Origin: CAXXOK01 sp963663285
Lineage (GTDB): Bacteria; Bacillota; Clostridia; Christensenellales; Aristaeellaceae
Length of the DNA stretch: 64,000 nucleotides
Assembly: GCA_963663285.2 (NCBI GenBank)
Contig: CAXXNI010000002.1
Location: 186,001-250,000 of the forward strand
Reading direction: 5' to 3'
The position numbers and the translations under genes are program-made. Numbering within the stretch: the stretch's first letter is position 1; every line of letters begins with the position of its first letter. Shown here one piece after another: positions 45,974-53,822 of this stretch. The notes below the pieces were generated by a model. The model saw only the letters and a list, made by a program, of their open reading frames with translations, was not told the origin of the DNA and made no database searches.

Positions 45974-46002
45974 TTGACAATGACAGCTCAATCGGGTATC
46001 GT
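45974..46002 (+). promoter_or_regulatory. udk promoter
   Basis: TTGACA (45974-45979), 17-base spacer and TATCGT (45997-46002), 30 bases before the start codon. Confidence 0.7.
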
Positions 46003-46032
46003 ATGTAAAAATAGCGTAAAGAGGTTGGGAAA

Positions 46033-46662
46033 ATGCTGATTATCGGGATTTGCGGTGCGAGCGGCAGCGGAAAAAGCACCCTCGCTTCGGAGCTTTGTGC
46101 CGCCATTGGGGACGGCTGCATGGTTATCAATCACGATAACTATTACCGGGACCATCCGCATCTGACGTTTCAGGAGCGGTCATTGTTGAATTACGACGAG
46201 CCTGGCATTTTTGACCATGAATTGTTTCTGGAGGACATGAAAACGCTGCTCACAGGCAAGCCGATCACCTGTAAAGCGTATGATTATACCACGCACCGAA
46301 GAGCCGACCGCAAGAACGAGATGATCTACCCGACGGATGTGCTGATTATTGAAGGAATTCACGTTTTCTATGACGAGCGGTTGTGTGAATTGATGTTTTT
46401 AAAGCTGTACATGAGCGTTGAACCGGATATTTGCCTGTTGCGGCGTATCACCCGCGATATTAACGAGCGTGGACGTGATATCGACAATATCAGTGTGCAG
46501 TACCTTTCGACCGTAAAACCAATGTATGACAAACACATACGCAACTACATCAACCTTGCGGATGTCATTGTAGCACACGGCGGCCGTAACGCGCGCATTG
46601 TGGATATTCTAGCTGGGTATGTGCGGGATGAACTGGGCGCCTGCAAGCTCGATAATCAATAG
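46033..46662 (+). CDS. udk: Uridine kinase
   Basis: Pyrimidine salvage enzyme of 209 residues, phosphorylating uridine or cytidine with ATP or GTP. The P-loop GASGSGKST lies at residues 7-15; NHDNYYRDH, YDEPGIFDHELF and YDYTTHRR match the substrate loops, and RRITRDINERGRD the lid. AGAGGTTGGG precedes the ATG. Its own promoter and terminator show a single-gene transcript. Confidence 0.93.
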   Translation: MLIIGICGASGSGKSTLASELCAAIGDGCMVINHDNYYRDHPHLTFQERSLLNYDEPGIFDHELFLEDMKTLLTGKPITCKAYDYTTHRRADRKNEMIYPTDVLIIEGIHVFYDERLCELMFLKLYMSVEPDICLLRRITRDINERGRDIDNISVQYLSTVKPMYDKHIRNYINLADVIVAHGGRNARIVDILAGYVRDELGACKLDNQ

Positions 46663-46683
46663 AATAGAGTTGCGTTTTGTAGC

Positions 46684-46714
46684 CCCGTACGCCATGCGGC
46701 ATACGGGGTTTTTG
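46684..46714 (+). terminator. Terminator after udk
   Basis: CCCCGTA (46684-46690) pairs with TACGGGG (46702-46708), with an inner GCC/GGC stem, followed by TTTTTGTG. Confidence 0.88.
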
Positions 46715-46855
46715 TGTGGATGAGGCTCTATAAGAACCGGGAAAGTAAGAGATAAGTGAAATTTTTATACGAGAACAAATTTTCGCATAAAATGCTAGGA
46801 AGTTTAAAATATCTGTGATATACTAGTGCCATCAATGGCTGGGAGGGGTGACCAT

Positions 46856-47971
46856 ATGGAAAAGGCGAAAGTTTATTTTACCAGTTTTCGCACAAGTGCG
46901 AACCAGAGTTTGACGGATAAGTTAATCCGGTTGATAAAGAAAGCCGGTATGACGGGCATGCCGTTGGATGGTAAATTCACAGCAATCAAGATTCATTTTG
47001 GCGAACCGGGAAATCTTGCTTTTTTACGGCCCAATTATGCAAAGGCAGTAGTCGATACACTAAAGGAGATGGGTGCGCGTCCGTTTTTAACGGATAGCAA
47101 TACCCTTTACCCCGGGATGCGGCGTAATGCGCTGGATCATATCGACGCGGCGTATTTGAATGGCTTTTCGCCCCTGCAAACGGGCTGCCACGTCATTATC
47201 GCCGATGGCCTTTTGGGTACGGATTTTGTTAGCGTACCTATCAAAGGCGAATACTGCGACCATGCATTGATTGGCCGTTCCGTGGTGGACGCGGAGGCTG
47301 TTATCAGCCTGACACACTTTAAATGCCACGAAGGCACCGGCATTGGCGGTGCGTTGAAAAATCTCGGTATGGGGTGCGGATCTACCGCAGGTAAGCGCGA
47401 AATGCACTGTGACGGGAAACCGACCGTTAATGAAGAGGCTTGCATCGGCTGCGGTATGTGCATCAAGCAGTGCGGATCGGATGCTATTACGCTGGTTCAG
47501 AAACCGTCGGGCCGTAAAGCGGTAATCGACCACGACAAATGCTCCGGCTGCGGCCGCTGTGTCGGTGCGTGCTATAAACAGGGCGCAATTGGCGGGGCGG
47601 ACGGCAACAATGATATGCTCAACTGCAAGATCAGCGAATATGCGCTGGCGGTGGTACAGGGGAAACCGCACTTCCACATTTCGCTTGTAATGGATATTTC
47701 GCCGTTCTGCGACTGCCATGCGGAAAACGACGCACCCGTATTGCCGGATATCGGCATGTTTGCCAGCTTTGACCCGGTGGCGCTGGACACCGCCTGTGCC
47801 GAAGCTGCGCTCAAGGCGGATCCGCTGCCTGGCAGTGCGCTGGCGGAGGTGGAAAACCGCACGGGTGACCATTTCCACGATATGCATCCGGTTACCAACT
47901 GGCGCATGGGCGTGGAGCATGGCGAAAAGATTGGGCTGGGTTCGACCACGTATGAACTGATTGAGATTTAA
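46856..47971 (+). CDS. DUF362 domain protein with two 4Fe-4S clusters
   Basis: Iron-sulfur protein of 371 residues. The DUF362 region has KIHFGEPGNLAFLRPNYAKAVVD, LTDSNTLYPGMRRNA and SLTHFKCHEGTGIGGALKNLGMG. Two ferredoxin motifs follow: CIGCGMCIKQC and CSGCGRCVGAC, then the C-terminal DUF362 part with DFxSFDPVALDTA. The family is common in anaerobes and its reaction is unknown; electron transfer is clear. The start at 46856 has GGGAGGGG 8 bases upstream; a longer frame from 46826 is not used. No partner gene adjoins it. Confidence 0.85.
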   Translation: MEKAKVYFTSFRTSANQSLTDKLIRLIKKAGMTGMPLDGKFTAIKIHFGEPGNLAFLRPNYAKAVVDTLKEMGARPFLTDSNTLYPGMRRNALDHIDAAYLNGFSPLQTGCHVIIADGLLGTDFVSVPIKGEYCDHALIGRSVVDAEAVISLTHFKCHEGTGIGGALKNLGMGCGSTAGKREMHCDGKPTVNEEACIGCGMCIKQCGSDAITLVQKPSGRKAVIDHDKCSGCGRCVGACYKQGAIGGADGNNDMLNCKISEYALAVVQGKPHFHISLVMDISPFCDCHAENDAPVLPDIGMFASFDPVALDTACAEAALKADPLPGSALAEVENRTGDHFHDMHPVTNWRMGVEHGEKIGLGSTTYELIEI

Positions 47972-47990
47972 CCATGAAGGAATAAACGAT

Positions 47991-48029
47991 TGCACCGCAC
48001 AGGAGCGGCTGCCGCTCCCGTGCGGTGCA
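47991..48029. repeat. Long hairpin after the DUF362 gene, without a T-run
   Basis: TGCACCGCAC (47991-48000) pairs with GTGCGGTGCA (48020-48029), with an inner GGAGCGG/CCGCTCC stem. Sequence after it is CATCGCC, so it is not a standard terminator, though it may end the transcript. Confidence 0.7.
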
Positions 48030-48091
48030 CATCGCCGGGTATATAATCCCGTGGGCGAAGCGGAATAAGGGGTTTCTATATGCCTAAAAAA

Positions 48092-48103
48092 GAACTGACG
48101 TTC
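48092..48103 (+). promoter_or_regulatory. Candidate LexA (SOS) box of uvrA
   Basis: GAACTGACGTTC is a perfect GAAC-N4-GTTC palindrome and fits the Firmicute LexA/DinR site except for one inner base. It lies upstream of a TTGATA-N18-TATGCC promoter-like sequence at 48122-48151. uvrA is an SOS gene in Bacillus. Confidence 0.65.
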
Positions 48104-48121
48104 CCGCGACGTATGTTCGCG

Positions 48122-48151
48122 TTGATATTCACAACAATCCGGGCATATGCC
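48122..48151 (+). promoter_or_regulatory. Possible uvrA promoter
   Basis: TTGATA (48122-48127), 18-base spacer and TATGCC (48146-48151), 29 bases before the TTG start of uvrA. The -10 is weak. Confidence 0.5.
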
Positions 48152-48180
48152 CGTTCCGGTACAGAAGGTGGGGATAACAC

Positions 48181-51030
48181 TTGCAAGATAAATTGATCGT
48201 TCGCGGCGCACGCGAACATAATTTAAAAAATGTATCCATTGAGATACCAAGGGACAAGCTGGTGGTTTTTACGGGTCTCAGCGGCTCGGGGAAAACCAGC
48301 CTGGCGTTTGATACCATTTATGCCGAGGGACAAAGGCGCTATGTAGAAAGCCTTTCATCTTATGCGCGTATGTTTCTGGGGCAAATGAAAAAGCCGGATA
48401 TCGATAGTATCGACGGGCTTTCTCCGGCGATCTCCATCGACCAGAAAACAACAAGCCGCAACCCGCGTTCGACTGTCGGCACCGTAACTGAGGTATACGA
48501 TTATCTGCGGTTGCTTTATGCACGAGTCGGTATACCGCACTGCCCCAAATGCGGTAAGGAGATCAAGCAGCAAACCATCGACCAGATGGTGGATCAGGTA
48601 ATGCTGCTGGCGGATGGAACCAAAATGCAGGTTCTGGCTCCTGTGGTTCGCCAGCGGAAAGGCGAGCACCAAAAACTGATGGAGGACGCACGCCGCCAGG
48701 GTTATGTGCGCGTTAAAATCGACGGAGAAATGTACGAACTGGATGATCTGCCAACACTGAACAAGAAGGTAAAACATGACGTAAGCATTGTCATCGACCG
48801 TTTGGTAGTGCACGACAGCGATGATTTTCGCCGCCGCCTTTCCGACAGTCTTGAGACAGCTGCGGGCGCGGCGGAGGGCCTTGTGCTGGTGGACCTGTTT
48901 GATCAGGGAGAATTGTTGTTTTCGCAAAATTATGCCTGCCCGGATTGCGGAATCTCCATTGAGGAACTGGCTCCCCGTATGTTCAGCTTCAACAGTCCGT
49001 TTGGCGCCTGCCCGGAGTGCGACGGGTTGGGGACTATCCTGCGCATCAGCGTGGATAATCTGGTGCCGGATCCCAGTAAAAGCCTGAACGAAGGCGCGCT
49101 GCAAGCCATGGGCTGGAATGTCGGCGATCCCGGCAGCGTTGCCAGCACCTATTTCCGCGCGTTGGCCAAGAAATATCAATTCAGCTTGGATGTTCCGTTC
49201 AGTGAGCTTCCGCAGAAAATTGTGGACTTGCTGATGTACGGTACCGGAGATGAAAAAATCACCGTATACTATGAGGGCGCAAACGGACAAGGCCACTACA
49301 ACACTACGTTTGAGGGCGTTATTAATACGCTGATGCGCCGTTACCATGAAACCAGCAGCGAGGGCATGAAAGCTGCTTATGAGGAATACATGAGCGCCGA
49401 ATCGTGCAGCGCTTGCGGCGGACACCGTTTGCGGCCCGAAGTGTTGGCGGTTACGGTGGGCGGCATCAACATCAGCGAGGTTACGGAATTGTCCGTTACC
49501 AAAGCGCGGGAGTTCTTCCGCGGTTTGAAGCTGGGCGAGAAAGAGCGGATGATTGCTTCCCAAATCCTGCGGGAAATCGACAGCCGTTTGACGTTTTTGG
49601 ACAGTGTCGGCCTGAGCTACCTTACGCTTGCACGCGCGGCAGGCACGCTGTCCGGCGGAGAGGCACAGCGTATACGACTGGCGACACAGATCGGGTCCAG
49701 TTTAATGGGGGTTTTATATATTCTGGATGAGCCTTCAATCGGACTGCATCAGCGGGATAACCATAAACTGATTGAAACGCTCAAGCATCTGCGGGATCTG
49801 GGCAACACCTTGATTGTCGTAGAGCATGACGAAGACACGATGCGCGAAGCCGATTATATAGTGGATGTCGGCCCGGGCGCGGGGGTACATGGCGGCATGG
49901 TTACGGCGCAAGGCACCTTTGATGAGATCGCGGCTAATCCCGATTCGCTGACAGGGCAATACCTGAGCGGTAAAAAGTTCATTCCGGTACCGCAGACACG
50001 GCGGGAGGCTAAAGGATGGCTAACGGTTCACAAGGCGGCGGAGCATAACCTGCGCAATATCGACGTAGCATTTCCATTGGGCGTTTTCTGTGTGGTGACC
50101 GGCGTAAGCGGTTCCGGGAAAAGCAGCCTCGTAAACGGGATTTTATATAACCATCTGGCCAAGGTGCTCAACCGCGCGAAAACGCATGCGGGTAAATTTA
50201 GTAGCATGGAAGGCGTAGAGCAGCTGGATAAAATTATCGCGATCGATCAAAGCCCCATCGGGCGAACACCGCGCAGTAACCCGGCGACTTATACCGGTTT
50301 GTTTGATTTGATTCGCAAACTGTTTGCCATGACGCCGGATGCAAAGGCGCGCGGTTACCGCGAAAGCCGGTTTAGTTTTAATGTAAAAGGCGGCCGGTGT
50401 GAAGCTTGCTCAGGTGATGGGCTTCTCAAAATTGAAATGCATTTCCTGCCGGATATTTACGTACCCTGCGATGTGTGCAAGGGTATGCGTTATAACCGGG
50501 AGACACTGGAAGTTCGCTACAAGGGCAAGAATATTTACGAAGTGCTGGAGATGACGGTGGAGGAAGCGCTTACCTTCTTTGAGGCGCACCAGCCGATCGT
50601 GAATAAGCTGCAAACCCTTTATGATGTCGGCCTTGATTACCTGAAAATCGGGCAGCCAAGCACCCAGCTGTCCGGCGGCGAGGCGCAGCGTATCAAACTG
50701 GCAACCGAGTTGAGCCGGCGGGCAACGGGGCGGACGATCTACCTGCTGGATGAACCGACAACCGGCTTGCATATGGACGATGTGGGCAAGCTACTCGGTG
50801 TATTGGAAAGGCTTGTGGAAGGCGGCAACTCTGTTTTAGTGATTGAGCACAATCTGGATGTCATTAAATACGCTGATTATGTGATCGATCTGGGACCGGA
50901 AGGCGGAGACGGCGGCGGCAAGCTGGTGTGCGCAGGTACGCCGGAAACGGTTGCCAAGCGCAAAAAAAGCTATACCGGGCAATATCTTGCAGAGGTGTTG
51001 AAACGGGATAAGGAACGGAAAACCGAATAA
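48181..51030 (+). CDS. uvrA: Excinuclease ABC subunit A
   Basis: Damage-recognition ATPase of nucleotide excision repair; 949 residues, typical length. Start is TTG 48181 with GGTGGGG upstream. Both ABC modules are complete: Walker A GLSGSGKTS and GVSGSGKSS, signature LSGGEAQRI twice, Walker B LDEP twice. Zinc motifs are visible as CPKCGKE..., CPDC/CPEC and CEAC/CDVC. uvrB is not adjacent, unlike the uvrBA operon of Bacillus. A LexA box precedes it. Confidence 0.97.
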   Translation: MQDKLIVRGAREHNLKNVSIEIPRDKLVVFTGLSGSGKTSLAFDTIYAEGQRRYVESLSSYARMFLGQMKKPDIDSIDGLSPAISIDQKTTSRNPRSTVGTVTEVYDYLRLLYARVGIPHCPKCGKEIKQQTIDQMVDQVMLLADGTKMQVLAPVVRQRKGEHQKLMEDARRQGYVRVKIDGEMYELDDLPTLNKKVKHDVSIVIDRLVVHDSDDFRRRLSDSLETAAGAAEGLVLVDLFDQGELLFSQNYACPDCGISIEELAPRMFSFNSPFGACPECDGLGTILRISVDNLVPDPSKSLNEGALQAMGWNVGDPGSVASTYFRALAKKYQFSLDVPFSELPQKIVDLLMYGTGDEKITVYYEGANGQGHYNTTFEGVINTLMRRYHETSSEGMKAAYEEYMSAESCSACGGHRLRPEVLAVTVGGINISEVTELSVTKAREFFRGLKLGEKERMIASQILREIDSRLTFLDSVGLSYLTLARAAGTLSGGEAQRIRLATQIGSSLMGVLYILDEPSIGLHQRDNHKLIETLKHLRDLGNTLIVVEHDEDTMREADYIVDVGPGAGVHGGMVTAQGTFDEIAANPDSLTGQYLSGKKFIPVPQTRREAKGWLTVHKAAEHNLRNIDVAFPLGVFCVVTGVSGSGKSSLVNGILYNHLAKVLNRAKTHAGKFSSMEGVEQLDKIIAIDQSPIGRTPRSNPATYTGLFDLIRKLFAMTPDAKARGYRESRFSFNVKGGRCEACSGDGLLKIEMHFLPDIYVPCDVCKGMRYNRETLEVRYKGKNIYEVLEMTVEEALTFFEAHQPIVNKLQTLYDVGLDYLKIGQPSTQLSGGEAQRIKLATELSRRATGRTIYLLDEPTTGLHMDDVGKLLGVLERLVEGGNSVLVIEHNLDVIKYADYVIDLGPEGGDGGGKLVCAGTPETVAKRKKSYTGQYLAEVLKRDKERKTE

Positions 51031-51039
51031 AGCTTTTGT

Positions 51040-51068
51040 TTGATATGCCGCCCGCACTTTGTTATAAT
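51040..51068 (+). promoter_or_regulatory. Promoter of the beta-CASP protein gene
   Basis: TTGATA (51040-51045), 17-base spacer and TATAAT (51063-51068). The -10 element lies in the loop of a perfect 13-bp inverted repeat at 51047-51090. Confidence 0.8.
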
Positions 51069-51090
51069 GTGGATAATAAGTGCGGGCGGC
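51047..51090. repeat. Perfect 13-bp inverted repeat around the -10 element
   Basis: GCCGCCCGCACTT (51047-51059) and its exact complement (51078-51090) flank an 18-base loop that holds TATAAT. No T-run follows. It may be an operator, a transcript-start hairpin or a non-standard terminator of uvrA. Confidence 0.7.
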
Positions 51091-51139
51091 TTCACTGTAT
51101 ATAGCGGAAGAATCCGTACGATTGGCAGGAGGCAGACAG

Positions 51140-52795
51140 ATGAAACTGACTTTCTTAGGTGCTGCGCGCGAAGTTACCGGCAGCCGCTATTTTTTAGAAG
51201 CATGCGGAAAAAGAATTCTGGTGGATTATGGCATGGAGCAGGGTGCAAACCTGTACGAAAACGCCATGCTGCCCGTGAACGCATCCGCAGTCGATTATGT
51301 ATTTTTGACCCATGCGCATATTGACCACAGCGGCTGGCTGCCGCTGCTATACAAGCAGGGATTCCGTGGTAAGATATTTGCAACCCGGGCGACAGCGGAA
51401 CTATGCGCCATTATGCTGATGGATTCTGCGCACATACAGGAGATGGAAGTTACGTGGAAAAACCGCAAAGCACAGCGTAGCGGTGAAGCTCCAGCTGAGC
51501 CCCTGTACACGACGGAGCATGCGGCGGAAACCAATAAACTGTTTGTGGCCTGTAAATACGACCAAACCGTGCAGGTTTGCGATGGTATTGCCATTGAGAT
51601 GGTAGACGTGGGGCATTTGCTGGGGTCGGCGTCCATCAAGATTATTGTGACTGAGGATGGAAAAACACAGACGATTGTATTTTCCGGCGATATTGGCAAC
51701 GCCAATCAACCGTTGTTGCGTGATCCGGAATACATAACCAGTGCGGATTATGTGGTGATGGAATCCACGTACGGCAATCGCAGCCACGGAAAAACCCCCG
51801 ATTATGTGGGCGAGCTGGTTCGTGTTTTGAATGAGACCTTTCAAAAAGGCGGCAATGTTGTGGTGCCTTGTTTTGCGGTAGGCCGTACGCAGGAGCTATT
51901 GTACTTTTTACGGCAGATTAAGCAGAACGGATTGGTTACAAGTCATCCCGAGTTTCCCGTTTATGTTGATAGCCCGCTGGCAATTGAAGCAACCGAAATT
52001 TTTAAAGAGCACATGTTCGACTGCATGGATGAGGAAACCATCGCGCTTTTGAAACAGGGGATAAACCCCATTAAGTTTGAGGGCTTACGCGTATCCGTAA
52101 CGGCGGATGAAAGCAAGATGATTAATGACGAGCCAACACCTAAAGTAATTCTTTCCGCCAGCGGAATGTGTGATGCGGGCCGTATTCGCCATCATCTCAA
52201 GCATAACCTGTGGCGGCCGGAAAGTACGATACTGTTTGTTGGTTATCAAAGTGAAGGCACGTTGGGCCGGCTGCTCACGGATGGTGTAAAGAAAGTCAAA
52301 CTCTTTGGAGAGACGATTTCTGTTCAGGCACGCATTCATAAGCTGGCTGGTATCAGTGGTCATGCGGATGAGAATGGTCTGCTTAAATGGATCGGCAGTT
52401 ACCAGGGCGATATTCGCCATGTGTTCGTTACCCATGGCGAGGACAGTGTAGCCGAAGGCTTTGCGAAACGCCTGCATGATGAATTGGGCCGTTCTGCCAC
52501 AGCGCCATATAATGGCGAAAGTTGGGATTTAACCGAATGCCGGTTGGTTACGGAAGGCAACAAAGAGAGAATTACAAAAAGAGAACCTTTGGAAGAAGAG
52601 CATGTGGAAGCGCCCAAACCGAAGCGCCAACCGCAGCGGATACGGACGGAGGGAACCCCGTATGGGGAGTTGCTCACTGCTGCAAAGCATATAAACGAGT
52701 TGGTGGAAGAAATGAAAAGCAGACCCAAAAAAGAGCAAAAGAAGATGGAAGCTGCTTTATATGGGCTGATCCACAGATTTGGCAGAAGAAGATAG
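51140..52795 (+). CDS. Metallo-beta-lactamase-fold RNase, beta-CASP family
   Basis: Protein of 551 residues related to CPSF-73/archaeal RNases and bacterial YSH1-like proteins. Metal motifs are HAHIDHSG, the GHLLGS His, FSGDIGN; beta-CASP motifs A (ESTYGNRSH), B (SASGMCDAGRI) and C (GISGHAD), and the final His in VTHGE. The C-terminal 80 residues are Lys/Arg-rich, ending HRFGRRR, as in RNA-binding proteins. The start at 51140 has AGGAGG 8 bases upstream. Expected to process RNA as endo- or 5'-exonuclease. Confidence 0.88.
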   Translation: MKLTFLGAAREVTGSRYFLEACGKRILVDYGMEQGANLYENAMLPVNASAVDYVFLTHAHIDHSGWLPLLYKQGFRGKIFATRATAELCAIMLMDSAHIQEMEVTWKNRKAQRSGEAPAEPLYTTEHAAETNKLFVACKYDQTVQVCDGIAIEMVDVGHLLGSASIKIIVTEDGKTQTIVFSGDIGNANQPLLRDPEYITSADYVVMESTYGNRSHGKTPDYVGELVRVLNETFQKGGNVVVPCFAVGRTQELLYFLRQIKQNGLVTSHPEFPVYVDSPLAIEATEIFKEHMFDCMDEETIALLKQGINPIKFEGLRVSVTADESKMINDEPTPKVILSASGMCDAGRIRHHLKHNLWRPESTILFVGYQSEGTLGRLLTDGVKKVKLFGETISVQARIHKLAGISGHADENGLLKWIGSYQGDIRHVFVTHGEDSVAEGFAKRLHDELGRSATAPYNGESWDLTECRLVTEGNKERITKREPLEEEHVEAPKPKRQPQRIRTEGTPYGELLTAAKHINELVEEMKSRPKKEQKKMEAALYGLIHRFGRRR

Positions 52796-52800
52796 TGTTG

Positions 52801-52842
52801 AAAACAGCAGTGTTGCCGAAAGGCAACACTGCTGTTTTGATA
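52801..52842 (+). terminator. Terminator after the beta-CASP gene
   Basis: AAAACAGCAGTGTTGCC (52801-52817) and its complement (52822-52838) form a 17-bp stem with a GAAA loop; TTTTGAT ends the right arm. Confidence 0.92.
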
Positions 52843-52883
52843 TCGAATAAAAATAAATATTTAAATAAAACAATAAATATTAC

Positions 52884-52912
52884 TTGACATACAATAAAAT
52901 TGAATATATGCT
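52884..52912 (+). promoter_or_regulatory. Promoter of the DUF2975/HTH pair
   Basis: TTGACA (52884-52889), 17-base spacer and TATGCT (52907-52912), 33 bases before the start codon. Confidence 0.8.
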
Positions 52913-52944
52913 GATATTATTCAAAACAAAAGGAGGAGAAAACA

Positions 52945-53424
52945 ATGAAACCTAATACAGCTTCTGTTTTGTTAAAAGCAGTGTTGATCATCAGTACAAT
53001 TGCGATTTTATCCATTGTCTTTTGGGGTGTTCCGCAATATATGCAGCACGTCGTTTATGTACGCCCCAGTTTATCGGTTTGGATATGGCCGATGCAGCTA
53101 TATGCGGGGCTGTTGACAGTACCGGTATTATTGGCTATCACGTTGCTATGGCGTGTGTTTACTACCGTTGCCACGGGGGAAGCATTCTCCATGCTGAATG
53201 CTATCCGGTTTGAAAGAATCAAATGGCTCGCAGCGGGCGATTTGCTGCTGGTGTTGATTCTGGCAGCGTTTCTCATTTTATCGGGTGTTATTCCGGCGTT
53301 TATCCTGTTGTGCCTGCTGGCGGCTATCTATATCGGCGTCGTGGCAGTAATTGTTTTTCATGTGTTGGGTGCGCTGGTACGCAACGCTGCACAGATAAAG
53401 CAGGAAAACGAATTGACGATTTGA
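52945..53424 (+). CDS. DUF2975-family membrane protein
   Basis: Integral membrane protein of 159 residues with four hydrophobic segments and a short cytoplasmic tail. AAAGGAGG precedes the ATG. DUF2975 proteins commonly occur beside a small Xre-type regulator, as here (next gene 10 bases on). They have no defined function; membrane-stress or toxin-regulator roles have been suggested only by context. Family name assigned by eye. Confidence 0.7.
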   Translation: MKPNTASVLLKAVLIISTIAILSIVFWGVPQYMQHVVYVRPSLSVWIWPMQLYAGLLTVPVLLAITLLWRVFTTVATGEAFSMLNAIRFERIKWLAAGDLLLVLILAAFLILSGVIPAFILLCLLAAIYIGVVAVIVFHVLGALVRNAAQIKQENELTI

Positions 53425-53434
53425 GGTGAATAAC

Positions 53435-53653
53435 ATGCCGATGAATGTAACAGTGGATATTATGCTTGCGAAACGGAAGATGTCGTTGAATGAGTTAAGC
53501 CAGCGCGTTGGGGTCACACCTGCCAATTTAAGTATTCTAAAAACAGGCAAAGCGAAAGGCGTGCGGTTTTCAACTTTGGAAAAACTGTGCCAGGTATTGG
53601 ATTGTCAACCGGGCGATCTGCTGGAGTATATACCGGACAATCCGGGCGAATAA
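53435..53653 (+). CDS. Small Xre/Cro-type HTH regulator (YozG-like)
   Basis: DNA-binding protein of 72 residues: MLAKRKMSLNELSQRVGVTPANLSILKTGKA then the helix EKLCQVLDCQPGDLLEYIPD. This is the compact YozG type, consisting only of the HTH domain. The ATG at 53435 has GAGGTG upstream; a GTG at 53426 lies within that site. It is co-transcribed with DUF2975 and probably controls the pair. Confidence 0.85.
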   Translation: MPMNVTVDIMLAKRKMSLNELSQRVGVTPANLSILKTGKAKGVRFSTLEKLCQVLDCQPGDLLEYIPDNPGE

Positions 53654-53822
53654 GCTTGTTGCTGATGGAAATGGCAAATAAAAAAGCATGCCGGTAGAAT
53701 AAAAGAAATTACGAAAACGTTATAGAATCAAAAAGGAGTTCTGCTGTCAGCTCTCGTATACTACAAAAAAGGATAATAGTAGCATGGTTTCCCGTGCTGT
53801 ATTCATTGGAAAGGTGAATGTT

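Noticed and set aside
46755..46768. LexA-like sequence GAACAAATTTTC
   Set aside because: The right half-site has TTTC instead of GTTC and the downstream gene is not a known SOS gene.
53705..53725. CcpA cre-like sequence before the GH3 gene
   Set aside because: Only the inner ACG core and flanking As match; outer palindrome positions fail, so catabolite control cannot be claimed.
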